Notes: generated from the sequence alone by a model not told the origin. DNA of 64,000 bases from Planctomycetota bacterium (GCA_021818445.1 JAKAEB010000005.1:1-64000); one strand, 5' to 3'; positions 34,753-45,079 are shown, counted from the first letter of the stretch. A program made the numbers and translations.

Positions 34753-37326
34753 TTATTTAAATACCACACTACCGACGGTGGATGTATGATTACTTGAATC
34801 CCCCACCGCCAGTTGATAGGTTCCCGCCGGTACGATCCATTTATCTTTGTGGGTGTCAAAACAGGCAAAGCTGCGCCAATTCAGACTCATCTGGACAATC
34901 CGGCTTTGGCCGGGATGGAGTTTAACGCGCTGGAAACCCTCCAGCTTTTGTACCACGCGAACCAGTTTTCCGGCTGGCGGCTTTACATAAAGCTGCACAA
35001 CATCCGCTCCCGATCGGCGGCCTGTATTGGTGATGCGGGCCAGTACCATCACTTTTTTATGGCTTTGATGCCCGATGGCGTTTACTCCGATGCCGGCGAT
35101 GGCAAAGTGCGTGTATGAAAGCCCGAAACCGAACGGAAACGCCGGCGTAATGTGGTGTTTATTAAACCAGCGATATCCAATAAATATGCCCTCGGCAAAA
35201 TGCACCGTCGGGTGCTTACCCAAAATATCATGCCCTGGAAAATGTCCGTATGCGGGTTCCTGCTTCCTGCTCCAACTGAATGTAACCGGCAGGTGACCAC
35301 TGGGATTGACCTTGCCGAAAATAATATCTGCTACCGCCTGGTTGCCGTTTTCGCCGGGATACCATGCGTCGATAAATGCATCGACGTGGTTGATCCATGG
35401 CTTAAGTCCGACCGGACCACCAGAGTTAAGCACCACGATGGTATGCGGGTTCAGGCGGCCGACACTTTGCAGATACTCTCCCTGTAAACTGGGGAGGTTA
35501 AAGCTGCGGTCCAGGTCCTCGTGCTCGATTCGCGGACCAAAACCTGCACCGGCCACAACCAGATTGGCCTTGCGAATCAGGGCTTTTTCCGACGGTGTCA
35601 GCAACGAACGACTCATCAGACGCACGCCGAGTTTTACTTCACCGCCCGGTACGGGTGCCAGCGCAGTAATGGGTTTAGCCACCAGAACAATTTTTATTTT
35701 GTATGTTTTGCCGGCTACCAGGTGGTAGCTGTTCATAAATGGCTCGACGGGGCGCGGCCGCCACTGCTCCACCGTGTTGTACCGATTGATATAAACATTG
35801 GCACCGGCTGTACAGAAAAATTTCAGCATGTAATTTCCGGTTACCGTGGGCCGCAGCGTGGTACGAAATACACCGGTGAAGCCATTCGATCCGTGCAGCC
35901 CGTTGGGCCCGCCAGTCGGCCAGTGGTAGTCAACGGTGGGGAGATTTCCAGTGATGCCTGGCTTGGGGGCGTTCATTTTTGAAAGTTGGTAGCTGCAGCC
36001 GTGCGTGTGGGCGTCCCGATAAAGATAGGTACTTTGCCACGCCTGGCTGGATCGATCCAAGTAGGGAATGTTGACGACTCTGGCATCGGGCGCGTCGGCG
36101 CGAATCGCATCAAGCAGGCTGATTGGGCCGGAAATGGGAATCACATATGAGCTTCCGCCACCGCCCGTCACCGCCGGGGTGGCCATGGGTCCAAGCACCA
36201 CAATCAGGTCGCCAGCCGACGGTGTCGGTACCGGTAACAGATGTGCTTTGTTTTTAAGTAATACTGCTCCCTGTGCCTCTTCCGTGTAGGCCGCATAGGC
36301 GGAAATGGGGTTATTGCGTGGTATGCATCCCAGCTTCTGCGGACGATCCAGAAAGCCCATTGCCACATCCATTCGCAGTATCCGAAGCACATGCGTGTTG
36401 ATGTTGCCGATGGTTACCTTTCCGCTCCGGATCAGTCGCCCGATCTTTTTCAGGGTGTAATTGATGGGCTTGTGCATTTCCAGATCCATGCCAGCCAGCA
36501 GCGGACCAAGCGTGGAATGCGATGCCCCCCAGTCTGACATTAAAACACCCTTGAACCCCCAATGCTTACGAAGCATATCGGTAAGTAAAAATTTATTGGC
36601 CGTGGAATATTGCCCATTCACCTTGTTGTATGCAGCCATGATACTCCACACATGCCCCTTACGGACGGCTGCGCGAAACGGCAGCAGATACAATTCTTCC
36701 AGTGCCCGCCGACTGATGATGCAGTTCAGATCCATCCGGTCGGTCTCTTCCTCGTTACCCACATAGTGTTTGGCGCAGGCTGCCACCTCCTGCGACTGCA
36801 CACCTTTGATCCACGGCACCGCCAACTGAGCGGTCAGATAGGGGTCTTCACCCATGTATTCAAAGTTACGTCCATCCTGGGGCTCCCGCATCACATTCAT
36901 GCCGGGGCCGAATATCAAATGCACACCGCGAGCGCGGCAATCACTGCCAAGCGCCCGGCCGACCCGATAGGCCAGTTTTCGGTTCCACGAGGCTGCCAGC
37001 GCCATTGTCGATGGGTAGGCCGTTGACGCGCCAAACCGTCTAACCCCCACCGATGCATCCGACATAACCAGCGTGGGGATGCCAAGCCGCTTAACCCCGG
37101 GCACGTCCAGCACATCTTCAAAGGCCATCATCCGAACCTTTTCCTGCAAGGTCATCTGTTTTAAAAGATGCTGGGCGGTAGCGTTGATTTGCTGCTGTGT
37201 GAGTCCGACAGGGCTGTACATTTCAGCACTTCGGGCGTGGCAAACGCCGATGGCCGCGATGGCCATAAGCACTGCGGCGGTGGCGGACATACCTTTGCAC
37301 AGCGATTTTATCATTGATGACTGCAT
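34753..37326 (-). CDS. Secreted GH3 family beta-glycosidase with PA14 domain
   Basis: 857 residues with a signal peptide (residues 1-33). GVLMSDWGASHS gives nucleophile Asp265; CAKHYVGNEEE (Lys186-His187) is the barrel's substrate motif. A PA14 domain interrupts the second domain (about residues 430-560, FTGVFRTTLRPTVTGNYMLKF), as in many beta-glucosidases. The WYPGENGNQAVADI and FGFGLSYTHF motifs follow, and a fibronectin-III-like domain ends the protein. ATG at 37326 has GGAAG close by; the ATG at 37314 is an alternative, and a TTG at 37368 is unlikely. It is the last gene of the second glycan operon. Confidence 0.9.
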   Translation of the reverse strand: MQSSMIKSLCKGMSATAAVLMAIAAIGVCHARSAEMYSPVGLTQQQINATAQHLLKQMTLQEKVRMMAFEDVLDVPGVKRLGIPTLVMSDASVGVRRFGASTAYPSTMALAASWNRKLAYRVGRALGSDCRARGVHLIFGPGMNVMREPQDGRNFEYMGEDPYLTAQLAVPWIKGVQSQEVAACAKHYVGNEEETDRMDLNCIISRRALEELYLLPFRAAVRKGHVWSIMAAYNKVNGQYSTANKFLLTDMLRKHWGFKGVLMSDWGASHSTLGPLLAGMDLEMHKPINYTLKKIGRLIRSGKVTIGNINTHVLRILRMDVAMGFLDRPQKLGCIPRNNPISAYAAYTEEAQGAVLLKNKAHLLPVPTPSAGDLIVVLGPMATPAVTGGGGSSYVIPISGPISLLDAIRADAPDARVVNIPYLDRSSQAWQSTYLYRDAHTHGCSYQLSKMNAPKPGITGNLPTVDYHWPTGGPNGLHGSNGFTGVFRTTLRPTVTGNYMLKFFCTAGANVYINRYNTVEQWRPRPVEPFMNSYHLVAGKTYKIKIVLVAKPITALAPVPGGEVKLGVRLMSRSLLTPSEKALIRKANLVVAGAGFGPRIEHEDLDRSFNLPSLQGEYLQSVGRLNPHTIVVLNSGGPVGLKPWINHVDAFIDAWYPGENGNQAVADIIFGKVNPSGHLPVTFSWSRKQEPAYGHFPGHDILGKHPTVHFAEGIFIGYRWFNKHHITPAFPFGFGLSYTHFAIAGIGVNAIGHQSHKKVMVLARITNTGRRSGADVVQLYVKPPAGKLVRVVQKLEGFQRVKLHPGQSRIVQMSLNWRSFACFDTHKDKWIVPAGTYQLAVGDSSNHTSTVGSVVFK

Positions 37327-37477
37327 AATCTTCCGTAACCTTTCTGACGCCACTCGGGCGTACTGCAACTAATCTCAGCTAATGAACCTAGCGTGTATGG
37401 TCGTATTCGCAAGGGCCTGCCGCATTCTATCGCCATGGTGGACGCAAAAGAACGGAGTCCGCTTGCAATTAAAGGTT

Positions 37478-39202
37478 TTAATGCTTCAGGCTGAACACCT
37501 CTATCCCATTGATCTGCGCATTGTCACGCTGACTTACGAATTTTAGATTGATCGTGCCATGTGCATCGGCATGGGCGGTAAAAGATTCGTCAAATGCACG
37601 ATACCTTCCGCCTGCCAGGGCATAAATATCCACATCCGAAAGTTTTAGATGGTGGTTGGCGAAGACGGCAAATAAGCGTTTGCGCGGGCCATGCCAATAA
37701 TATTCCGCCCAATCCAATACCACTGCATATTTGTTACCTGGTTTAAGACCCCGCAAATGGTAGGTGAATGAGCCAAAACGGCTGTATTGATATACAACGG
37801 GTGGCGCAGCACCTGATACGCGACGGGTTTCGATGGCATGAGTGGTGCCATGCTCAGGCGTGCCACCGTCGGCGTAACCGACATCTGCCTTAAATACCCC
37901 GTGGCTTTTCATATCGCCGCAGTTGATGGCGAGCATCGGCGTACCAAGATCGGTTGCAGATTTGCTGGTCGCGAATTGGGTGGCGCGTACAACCGGCGTG
38001 AATTTCGACACGATCCATCGGTTCATTTTGGAGTCTTTTGTTATTGCGCGGACTTCAGCTCGCGGCAGTTTGAATAGTGCTGATATTGCGCGCGGAGACA
38101 GTGCCGCTATGCGGTAATACCAAGGCTTACCCGCAATAGCGGTTTTGTCCGTCCAAGCCGATAAATCAGGGGCCAACCACCACCGACGATCCACGGTGGC
38201 AAATGTCGGACTTTCTGACCGCTCAAGTTCAAAGCCTGTCTGGTCGTATGCCGAATCCTTCCATGTAAGTCGTATACCGCCACCAGCAAGTTTCAGAGCT
38301 TGCAGATGCTGTGGCTTGCGGAGGTTCCATTCATATGCTCTAACCCAGTTGACGAGCATGGTTTGAGGAAACTTAGCACCCTTCTCCGTGGGCCCGCCGT
38401 AGGCACCACCTTCTGCCAAATTCAGTATGATGTAAAAAGGATGGTCGAAAACCCAGCCTTTGCGGGACTGATCACTGGGAGTAAAGCAGGCGTAGATATG
38501 TGAATCACAGGCAAACTGAATTGATCCCGGTGACCAGAACACCTGAAAAATGTGATATCGCTGCCAAAACTGCTTATTGCGCGGTAACCGGTAAGGGGCC
38601 CCGGCACCGACATTCGGTCCATGGATGGTCCCGGTGATAATGTTCGGCCTGTTCCCGGCACTCTCCATAATGTCAATTTCGCCGCATTGGGGCCAACCCA
38701 CACGCTTAAAGTTGGAGCCGAGCATCCAGAATGCGGGCCACGATCCCGAACCGGCATCGCGCATGCCACCGGGCACCTTTATCCGGGCCTCTACCATCCC
38801 ATAGGTGAAGTTGCCTTTGTGACAGGCTGATGTATTTATCCGCCCAGATATATAAGCGTTTTTTTTCCCGGGGTATGGGCGCAGCATGATCGCAAGTGCC
38901 TTACCACCTTGGGCGTGGGGGTCGCGTACAATATGCATTACCTTGAGACTGTCGGAATAATAGGTCGGGCAGTTTGGATCCCATCCTTTGTCGTAAAACC
39001 AAATTTTTTTCGTCGGCTGGGACCCCACGGGGCCATCAAATGTCAGATCGAGCCGCAATTTGGGGGGGCTTGCGAACACAGTGGGGCTTCCGGTGCCAAG
39101 TAGCAATGTCGCGATGGCCGCAATAGAAGCCGTTCTGCAGACGTGCACCATCTGCCGTCTCGTGTACCCTTGGACTGCAATGCCGACATGCCGCCAAAAC
39201 AT
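37478..39202 (-). CDS. Secreted GH16 family endo-glucanase/agarase-like enzyme
   Basis: 574 residues. ATG at 39202 has AAGGAG seven bases upstream; the frame is open to 39274 but without a ribosome site. Residues 18-44 form the signal peptide. The GH16 jelly-roll spans about 45-310, with CGEIDIMES supplying nucleophile Glu175, Asp177 and acid/base Glu180 in the ExDxxE form typical of bacterial laminarinases, licheninases, agarases and porphyranases. A fibronectin-III-like region (about 320-400) and a beta-rich C-terminal domain (about 430-574), probably carbohydrate-binding, follow. Which beta-glucan or galactan is cut cannot be decided from the sequence. Confidence 0.92.
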   Translation of the reverse strand: MFWRHVGIAVQGYTRRQMVHVCRTASIAAIATLLLGTGSPTVFASPPKLRLDLTFDGPVGSQPTKKIWFYDKGWDPNCPTYYSDSLKVMHIVRDPHAQGGKALAIMLRPYPGKKNAYISGRINTSACHKGNFTYGMVEARIKVPGGMRDAGSGSWPAFWMLGSNFKRVGWPQCGEIDIMESAGNRPNIITGTIHGPNVGAGAPYRLPRNKQFWQRYHIFQVFWSPGSIQFACDSHIYACFTPSDQSRKGWVFDHPFYIILNLAEGGAYGGPTEKGAKFPQTMLVNWVRAYEWNLRKPQHLQALKLAGGGIRLTWKDSAYDQTGFELERSESPTFATVDRRWWLAPDLSAWTDKTAIAGKPWYYRIAALSPRAISALFKLPRAEVRAITKDSKMNRWIVSKFTPVVRATQFATSKSATDLGTPMLAINCGDMKSHGVFKADVGYADGGTPEHGTTHAIETRRVSGAAPPVVYQYSRFGSFTYHLRGLKPGNKYAVVLDWAEYYWHGPRKRLFAVFANHHLKLSDVDIYALAGGRYRAFDESFTAHADAHGTINLKFVSQRDNAQINGIEVFSLKH

Positions 39203-39270
39203 GTTTTTACTCCTTGCCGCGTCTGTGCCCGGTGATATATCGGAACACACAAAACACCTGGCCGATATAT

Positions 39271-40209
39271 TCAACTGCCGATGACCGTCGGTGCCCGCAC
39301 CGGATCATAAATGTTTTTGATTCGCAGGCCCGCACCGCCCTGCGATCCCGGTGCGTTCGCCGGCGTGCCGCTGGTATTTCGATTAATGGGGATACCGGTG
39401 GCATGCCCGTCAAAAAAAACCGCGTTTCCCCATCCGCCTGCCCGGCTCCAGGTGTTATGTCGATACCGCAGTCCCGTTCCAAACGTAAATGTTGGTGACC
39501 AGTCAGAATTGGCCATGCCGCCGACAATAAATCCATCGGGCGGGACGAGATAGTCTCCAACTCCTGCATACGGTGCCGCGCAGCCTTCTTGCTGCCAATC
39601 GAAGGTTACCCACGATCCGCCATCGGGGAATGCCTGATTCGCATCACCGATGGCCAGCGAATTGGCGGGGTCGCGGATGGCCGATACAGCCAAAGTAGAA
39701 TTAAGCGCCACACGTGGGTCAGACGTCAGATACAGGTGCTGGTAGAAGAAGTTGGGGTTACACGCATAATTCAGGCTCCATGGGTTACTCATGGACAAAA
39801 CCGCCGACGGGCAGTGAAAGATAGCCGCATAGGCTTGTCGCCACATATTATTATTGCCACGGGTGGCCATATAGGTCTCTGGCGTAACGCCCTCATAGAA
39901 GCTGAACAGCAGTGAGTCATACTGGTTATTGCCCGTTCCGTATTCCGCCAGACCGTAGGGCAGATGCCCCTCATAGTTTGCACAGTATGCCAGCAGAATT
40001 TGCCCCATGCTGTGAAGATTTCCCTCGCATTGGACGCTTTCGGCCGATGCACTCGCCCGGCTTAGCGTCGGCAGCAAAATGGCAATTAAAATGGTGATGA
40101 TGGCAATAACCACCAGCAGTTCAACCAGCGTAAAGCCGCAGCGCTTGCCGTGTCGGAGGTTGCAACCATGTTTTATGTCAACCTTAGGAGAACTACATTT
40201 TTCGGTCAT
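39271..40209 (-). CDS. Prepilin-like protein with H-X9-DG type C-terminus
   Basis: 312 residues. After KRCG comes [20 protein letters not shown], the prepilin cleavage and methylation motif with Glu at +5. The C-terminal part contains GWGNAVFFDGHATGI, the DG motif of this planctomycete family. GGAG stands eight bases before the ATG. The gene is one base from the stop of the DUF4159 gene upstream and 68 bases from GH16 downstream, so it is part of the glycan operon. It parallels the prepilin-like gene at 21516-22400, which also sits in a glycan operon. Confidence 0.9.
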   Translation of the reverse strand: MTEKCSSPKVDIKHGCNLRHGKRCGFTLVELLVVIAIITILIAILLPTLSRASASAESVQCEGNLHSMGQILLAYCANYEGHLPYGLAEYGTGNNQYDSLLFSFYEGVTPETYMATRGNNNMWRQAYAAIFHCPSAVLSMSNPWSLNYACNPNFFYQHLYLTSDPRVALNSTLAVSAIRDPANSLAIGDANQAFPDGGSWVTFDWQQEGCAAPYAGVGDYLVPPDGFIVGGMANSDWSPTFTFGTGLRYRHNTWSRAGGWGNAVFFDGHATGIPINRNTSGTPANAPGSQGGAGLRIKNIYDPVRAPTVIGS

Positions 40210-40210
40210 T

Positions 40211-42508
40211 TCAACGGCTCCCCGCCGTATAGGCGACTATGCTGCGGATCAAGGTAATGCTGTATTTGGTGGAGTAGCCGTCTATCCCCCATGTGTGGGT
40301 TCCCAAAAGGCCCGAACCAACATCCAATGGTGAAAAAATAATGACCCATCGCTTGCCACGGCGTACGCCGTAAAGTTGCGGCAGACGTTTAATTCCGTGT
40401 TTCCGCATATAGTATTTTCGAAATACTCCGGGCGCATTACCATGCTTTTGGCCTGCTTGGCCACCAAGCAGTCGGCTTGAGGCTTTAATTCGCTTCAATG
40501 AGGCATGAGGAACCAGTGCGTCCACCAACTTCCGCATGCTGCCTGCCGTGCTGGCGTGCCCACCTATGCAATCCATCAGCAAGGTTCCACCTGCGGCCAG
40601 ATATTGCTTGATCGCGGAGACCTGCTGACTGGTCAGGGCCACTTGTGAGGTGCCGGTGATGTAAACCAGCGAATGGCGGGCGGATGTCGACGCGACAGTC
40701 GCGCTGGACGTGTAGTCGATGGTGGTGCCGTAGTTAAGCCGCGATATTCGGGCGTAGCGCCGCCACGCGAATGGTTCGGGATTCCAGTTCCCTGCATACT
40801 TTAATTGGGTGACGTGCAGCGTCCGATTGGTGTGGCCATTTGATCTCGGGACATAAATCGACTTCAGGCGGTTGGTAAGATCACCATCCCCTGTGCAGTA
40901 CAGATAAAGATTCTCGGCAAATATCCACGGGCGTTTCGCTGAAAACGCGTGTCGCTGCCATACTCTGCTCAAGTCCTCCGGAGCCACGATCCATAGATAC
41001 CTCGAACCATTGGACATACCGTACGCATTAATAAAAAAGTTTCGATACCACGGCTGCATTTGGTAAAGCAGGCAGGTCTTTTTGAGCCGCGTGAATTCAT
41101 ATTTTGAATCCATGACATGCTCGCCGAGTTTCATCATGGCCATGCGGAATGATTGCGAGGCATCGTCACATGAACATAGCACTAACCCGCCAGCGTCAAT
41201 GTAATGGCGCAACTTTCGTTGTTCGGCGGGGGAATAGACCGGTGGGTGCGAGCCGGTAATGTAAAGTATCGGGGCACTAAGCCATGTCTTGAGCCTGGAT
41301 TTAAACGTCACCACCTGCCAATTGACGGGGAAATCAGTTGTCCGGCTCATCCAGGATGCAAGATTCGCTACATCACGTGGATAACGATTCCATTGCCCGT
41401 AATAATGGTGACCGTCGTCGAGCTTGCTCATTAAAAATGGATTCAAGCCGCGATCCAGAATGAGTAACGCATAGGCTGTGCCGCTGACGGTATCGGCGTC
41501 CCAGAAGCCACCGCCCCAGCTTCCATTGTTGTTCTGATTATTAACGAGGGTGCGAACAAAATCGCGGTACCAATTGTGTCGGCCAAAACTGCTGAGCCCC
41601 GATGCCAATCCTACGCGTTCAAACCCGTACATGGCGTATTCATTACTGTCCACTGGCTGGAAATGGGCGTTAATCCACCTGAGGCCCCGGCTTACGGCCA
41701 TGTTGCGGCCACGATTCAGATATTCATCGGCAATCAGGAGGCTGGCAATTCCAGCCGGTGTCATCGACTGTTTTCGCCAAGCCGACGGCTGATGAGCGGG
41801 CGGCCTTCCCGCAAACCCCCAGTAGCCCCAACTGCCATCTGGAAACTGCGTACCAACCCAATGGCGCTCTACCAGACGCCAGTAGCGGTAAGGGGCCGAT
41901 CGCTGCAGGGCGTGTACGCATGCCCACATACCGAGGACACCGTATTGGCTGTTGGAGTTATCCCATGCCGTAGAGGTAGCAAAAGGTCTATCCTTTTGCG
42001 GAGATCCAAAGTAGGCATAGCTGTAGGCGCCATTATTATGAATGGCCTGGTCTAAATAAATCTGGTCCCAACGCAACATTCGTCGCACGGCTGGTTTCAG
42101 GGGCAAAAGGGCGAGGGCATTGGCCTGATATGATACGGCGTAATTACCGGTGGGCTTGATGTGGCAAAGCATCGCAATAGCCGGTTTGAGCGCCGGCCCA
42201 AACATACTCAAACTCTTAAGATGCAGTGTCTGCTGGACGTAGAGCAGCGCTTCGACCACCAACGCAGTCTCGCCCCCGCGTTCGCTGAACGTACCTTCCG
42301 GTCCCCGCCCTTTAACCCCGCGCTCCCAGAAACTACCGGGTCGCTCCTGCTTCAAAAGATAATTCACGCCACCGATAATTGCCCGGCGGACTACCGCCCC
42401 GCTGATCGGCGTGTGCGCGGTCGCAAGGTTTACGACGCAGCATGGAATCATTGCCGCTGTCATCAACGCGGCGATTATCATCGACCGTCGGCGTAATGTA
42501 ATTTTCAT
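40211..42508 (-). CDS. Secreted DUF4159 protein with prenyltransferase/squalene-cyclase-like repeats
   Basis: 765 residues, signal peptide at 1-31. Residues about 45-400 contain alpha/alpha-toroid repeats of the prenyltransferase/squalene-oxidase type: DGSWGYWGF, NNGSWGGGFWDADTVSGTAYAL and similar. Residues about 420-760 match DUF4159: RYPRDVANLASWMSRTT, LYITGSHPPVYSPAEQRKLRHYIDAGG and, near the end, a second similar block. DUF4159 proteins are common in planctomycetes but have no assigned function. Its place between a jelly-roll protein and a prepilin-like gene suggests an envelope or binding role. Confidence 0.85.
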   Translation of the reverse strand: MKITLRRRSMIIAALMTAAMIPCCVVNLATAHTPISGAVVRRAIIGGVNYLLKQERPGSFWERGVKGRGPEGTFSERGGETALVVEALLYVQQTLHLKSLSMFGPALKPAIAMLCHIKPTGNYAVSYQANALALLPLKPAVRRMLRWDQIYLDQAIHNNGAYSYAYFGSPQKDRPFATSTAWDNSNSQYGVLGMWACVHALQRSAPYRYWRLVERHWVGTQFPDGSWGYWGFAGRPPAHQPSAWRKQSMTPAGIASLLIADEYLNRGRNMAVSRGLRWINAHFQPVDSNEYAMYGFERVGLASGLSSFGRHNWYRDFVRTLVNNQNNNGSWGGGFWDADTVSGTAYALLILDRGLNPFLMSKLDDGHHYYGQWNRYPRDVANLASWMSRTTDFPVNWQVVTFKSRLKTWLSAPILYITGSHPPVYSPAEQRKLRHYIDAGGLVLCSCDDASQSFRMAMMKLGEHVMDSKYEFTRLKKTCLLYQMQPWYRNFFINAYGMSNGSRYLWIVAPEDLSRVWQRHAFSAKRPWIFAENLYLYCTGDGDLTNRLKSIYVPRSNGHTNRTLHVTQLKYAGNWNPEPFAWRRYARISRLNYGTTIDYTSSATVASTSARHSLVYITGTSQVALTSQQVSAIKQYLAAGGTLLMDCIGGHASTAGSMRKLVDALVPHASLKRIKASSRLLGGQAGQKHGNAPGVFRKYYMRKHGIKRLPQLYGVRRGKRWVIIFSPLDVGSGLLGTHTWGIDGYSTKYSITLIRSIVAYTAGSR

Positions 42509-42559
42509 TCAGCTTACCTCAGCGAGATAATCATCAATTGAAGCCGGATTCCGCCGGAA

Positions 42560-43156
42560 CTATTTCTGATATTTGACGTCATCGAGATAAAAGGTGAAGG
42601 GCGAGCCATTGGCGGCTGCCGACCAGTAAAAGCCGGTGATGATGCGGGACATATTTTTTCCCTTAAGCGAGATAGAGTATTTTTTCCAGTGTTTACCGAG
42701 GGTAACTTTTTTCGACGCCGATGAACTGTCATGATACGCCTTGCCTTTGCCAATGAGTCCGTAGCCAAACGTAACCACCACACCCCCGTGCTTTGCTTTG
42801 GCCCAAAATACCAGCTTCTTTGCGCCGGTGATGTTGATTCCCCCCTGCGTATCACCCCAATTATTCGCTGGGTTTTGCCACACGATCCCACCCCATCCGG
42901 AACTTCCGGTAAAGCTGATCTTCAGACAGCGCGTCCCCTTGGGAGGTTTGACATGACACTTGCCATTGTATTGAATTTTTCCTGTATTTCCCATCCATCC
43001 CGATGGAACAAAACCCGAGTTGCCGCTGCCGTTGTTGTAGATCACCAGTGGTAGCGAAGCCTTGGCAGCGGCGTACGCTGCACCCGCAGCGGCCATCAGG
43101 GTGATTACAGCCAACAGGGCGATAAAATGACGGTATGAGAAATTTTTAGACTGCAT
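42560..43156 (-). CDS. Secreted stand-alone jelly-roll (carbohydrate-binding-like) protein
   Basis: 198 residues: a signal peptide (1-30) and one beta-sandwich domain. The domain is the same as the C-terminal domain of the neighbouring glycosidase: both have FVPSGWMGN, a W-GGI-WQ-PA--W pattern, GLIG--K-YHDS and SRII-GFYW-A. Such modules usually bind sugars. Because the same module occurs attached and free in adjacent genes, this protein likely arose by duplication of the enzyme's binding domain. It may help hold substrate or product at the cell surface. Confidence 0.85.
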   Translation of the reverse strand: MQSKNFSYRHFIALLAVITLMAAAGAAYAAAKASLPLVIYNNGSGNSGFVPSGWMGNTGKIQYNGKCHVKPPKGTRCLKISFTGSSGWGGIVWQNPANNWGDTQGGINITGAKKLVFWAKAKHGGVVVTFGYGLIGKGKAYHDSSSASKKVTLGKHWKKYSISLKGKNMSRIITGFYWSAAANGSPFTFYLDDVKYQK

Positions 43157-43213
43157 GAAAAAACATCCTTATGTAAAAGAAGGCCTTTGAAACAATGACC
43201 AAGCATTACATTG

Positions 43214-45079
43214 TCATTTTCCGCTGAACACAATCTGGTCGAGATAAAACCGCAGCGGCGTATTATTTGCACCAGCCGTCCAATAAAATCCGACGATGAT
43301 GCGCGAAAGATTTTTGCCCGCCAGTCGAAGGGTATATTTTCTCCAGTGCCGGTGCAGCTTGATAGTGCGCGACAGCCGCGCAGAATCATGATATTTCTGG
43401 TTTGATCCGATGAGGCCCACGCCAACGGTAACAGACTGTCCGGCTTTTTGGCCTCTTGCCCAAAATGAAAGTTGCCCGGCGCCTGTCAAGTTCAGACCGC
43501 CCCAATTTTTCCCCCAGTCATCGGCCGGGTCCTGCCACGCTATACCGCCCCAGCAGTGGGGCTTTGTGAGTCCGACTTCAAGGCATTGCCTGCCTTTGTG
43601 CGGGTGTTTACGGCAATGAGGGTTAAACAATATATCCTGATAATTGCCCATCCAACCAGAAGGTACAAATGGGCTCCGCCCGTTGCCACCATAAATTGCC
43701 ACCGGCAACTTCGCCTTTGGAGCTCGCATCGGCTGGATGACGCCCTCGTCGAGCAGAGGGATGTTACCGACCGCGGCCCCATCATGGGCGTTGTAAATAT
43801 AACAGTACAGGCGATAGAAGCCGCCGCGAGTCGGCATCTTCACGGTAACGGATGGGCGATCGTTATCAATTATTGCGTGTCGATATCGTCGCGGCATTAT
43901 CCCACCATGGCCTCCGACGATATTCAGGTTCGAGATGTCGCGTCGTAAAATCCAGTCGTACTGAAGCTTCCCTCCCCCCGGTTCTGTGGCGGAAACCGTC
44001 GCATGGATCAATCCACCCGGTTTAACTTTGTCAGAACCCGTCAGTTTGATGCTCTGCATCAATGGACAGCGATGGGTTGGCCAATGGCCCGTCCAGAAAT
44101 GTTGCAGCGCATCGACGGCACCGAGCCGCCGACCATCCGGCAGAATCAGTCCATACCATGTTGGCGTGGCTTCCACTTTCCACCCCCAGGTGAAGGCGTA
44201 ACCGCCCAGGCAAAGGCCCCGTGCCGCGAGAATGCTGTTGCGATAGGTGGCCGAGTAGGCTGCCGCCTTCTGCGTGCTGGTTTCCTCCACGGGCAACCCG
44301 ATGTTGTTACGGCCGATCTCCCACGTGCCTGGCGGGCCATATTCAGTGATGACGTATGGCTTGTATCCCCCGGCCTTAAGATACCGCCGGTACAGGGTCG
44401 GGCCGCCGCCGTATGAATTAATTCCGATAATGTCGATATCAGGACAATATTTATTTATTTTCTCAACCTTGTGCCCGCCGATTTCCGCTACTACCGTCAT
44501 GGTGGGGTGATTGGGGTCAAGCCGATGGCACATGCGTGCAATTTGCTCAACAGCCTTCCATAGTATCTTGTGATCGTATCCATTTTCCATTTCATTGCCG
44601 ATGCCCCACATCAGCACGGCCGGGTTGCTTCGATACTTGAGCACGTATCTCCGGCATTGTTCATACTGGGCGTGCACCGCTGCGGCATCATGATAGTTGA
44701 ATCCATCTGAGGGGTGTCCCAGCCAGAACCCGACGGTTACCGTCATATGCAGCCTGGCCGCCAGCCTCAATTCCTTTCCAATGCCTTCGGCACCCCACGT
44801 GCGCCCCGAATTTCCGCCGCAAGCTTTGAGTGCGGTCAGCGAATAACTGCCACCGGCACCCTTAATAAAATAGGGTTTCCCGTCGCGCAACAATTCCCAC
44901 CCATGATGCGTCTTGACGATTTGCGTGCGAATCGCCCTGCCTACCGCCGCATGCGCCGCCGTCAGCCCTGCAAAGACGAGGACGATTGCGGGCAATCGAG
45001 ACAGGGGGTGCCACAAACGTTGCCGTTTAATAAATCCATCGCATGGCGGAGCATATTTTGCTATTTTGTTACACAACAT
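43214..45079 (-). CDS. Secreted GH2-like TIM-barrel glycosidase with C-terminal jelly-roll
   Basis: 621 residues with an N-terminal signal region (residues about 22-45). The barrel spans about 50-350. GIGNEMENG gives acid/base Glu163 and PYVITEYGPPG gives nucleophile Glu246, the arrangement of clan GH-A enzymes related to GH2 catalytic domains. The usual two GH2 beta-sandwich domains at the N-terminus are absent, so this is a barrel-only type. Residues about 460-620 are the jelly-roll that also occurs alone in the next gene. It is the first gene of the six-gene minus-strand operon, directly downstream of a strong terminator, so its expression may depend on read-through. Confidence 0.85.
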   Translation of the reverse strand: MLCNKIAKYAPPCDGFIKRQRLWHPLSRLPAIVLVFAGLTAAHAAVGRAIRTQIVKTHHGWELLRDGKPYFIKGAGGSYSLTALKACGGNSGRTWGAEGIGKELRLAARLHMTVTVGFWLGHPSDGFNYHDAAAVHAQYEQCRRYVLKYRSNPAVLMWGIGNEMENGYDHKILWKAVEQIARMCHRLDPNHPTMTVVAEIGGHKVEKINKYCPDIDIIGINSYGGGPTLYRRYLKAGGYKPYVITEYGPPGTWEIGRNNIGLPVEETSTQKAAAYSATYRNSILAARGLCLGGYAFTWGWKVEATPTWYGLILPDGRRLGAVDALQHFWTGHWPTHRCPLMQSIKLTGSDKVKPGGLIHATVSATEPGGGKLQYDWILRRDISNLNIVGGHGGIMPRRYRHAIIDNDRPSVTVKMPTRGGFYRLYCYIYNAHDGAAVGNIPLLDEGVIQPMRAPKAKLPVAIYGGNGRSPFVPSGWMGNYQDILFNPHCRKHPHKGRQCLEVGLTKPHCWGGIAWQDPADDWGKNWGGLNLTGAGQLSFWARGQKAGQSVTVGVGLIGSNQKYHDSARLSRTIKLHRHWRKYTLRLAGKNLSRIIVGFYWTAGANNTPLRFYLDQIVFSGK

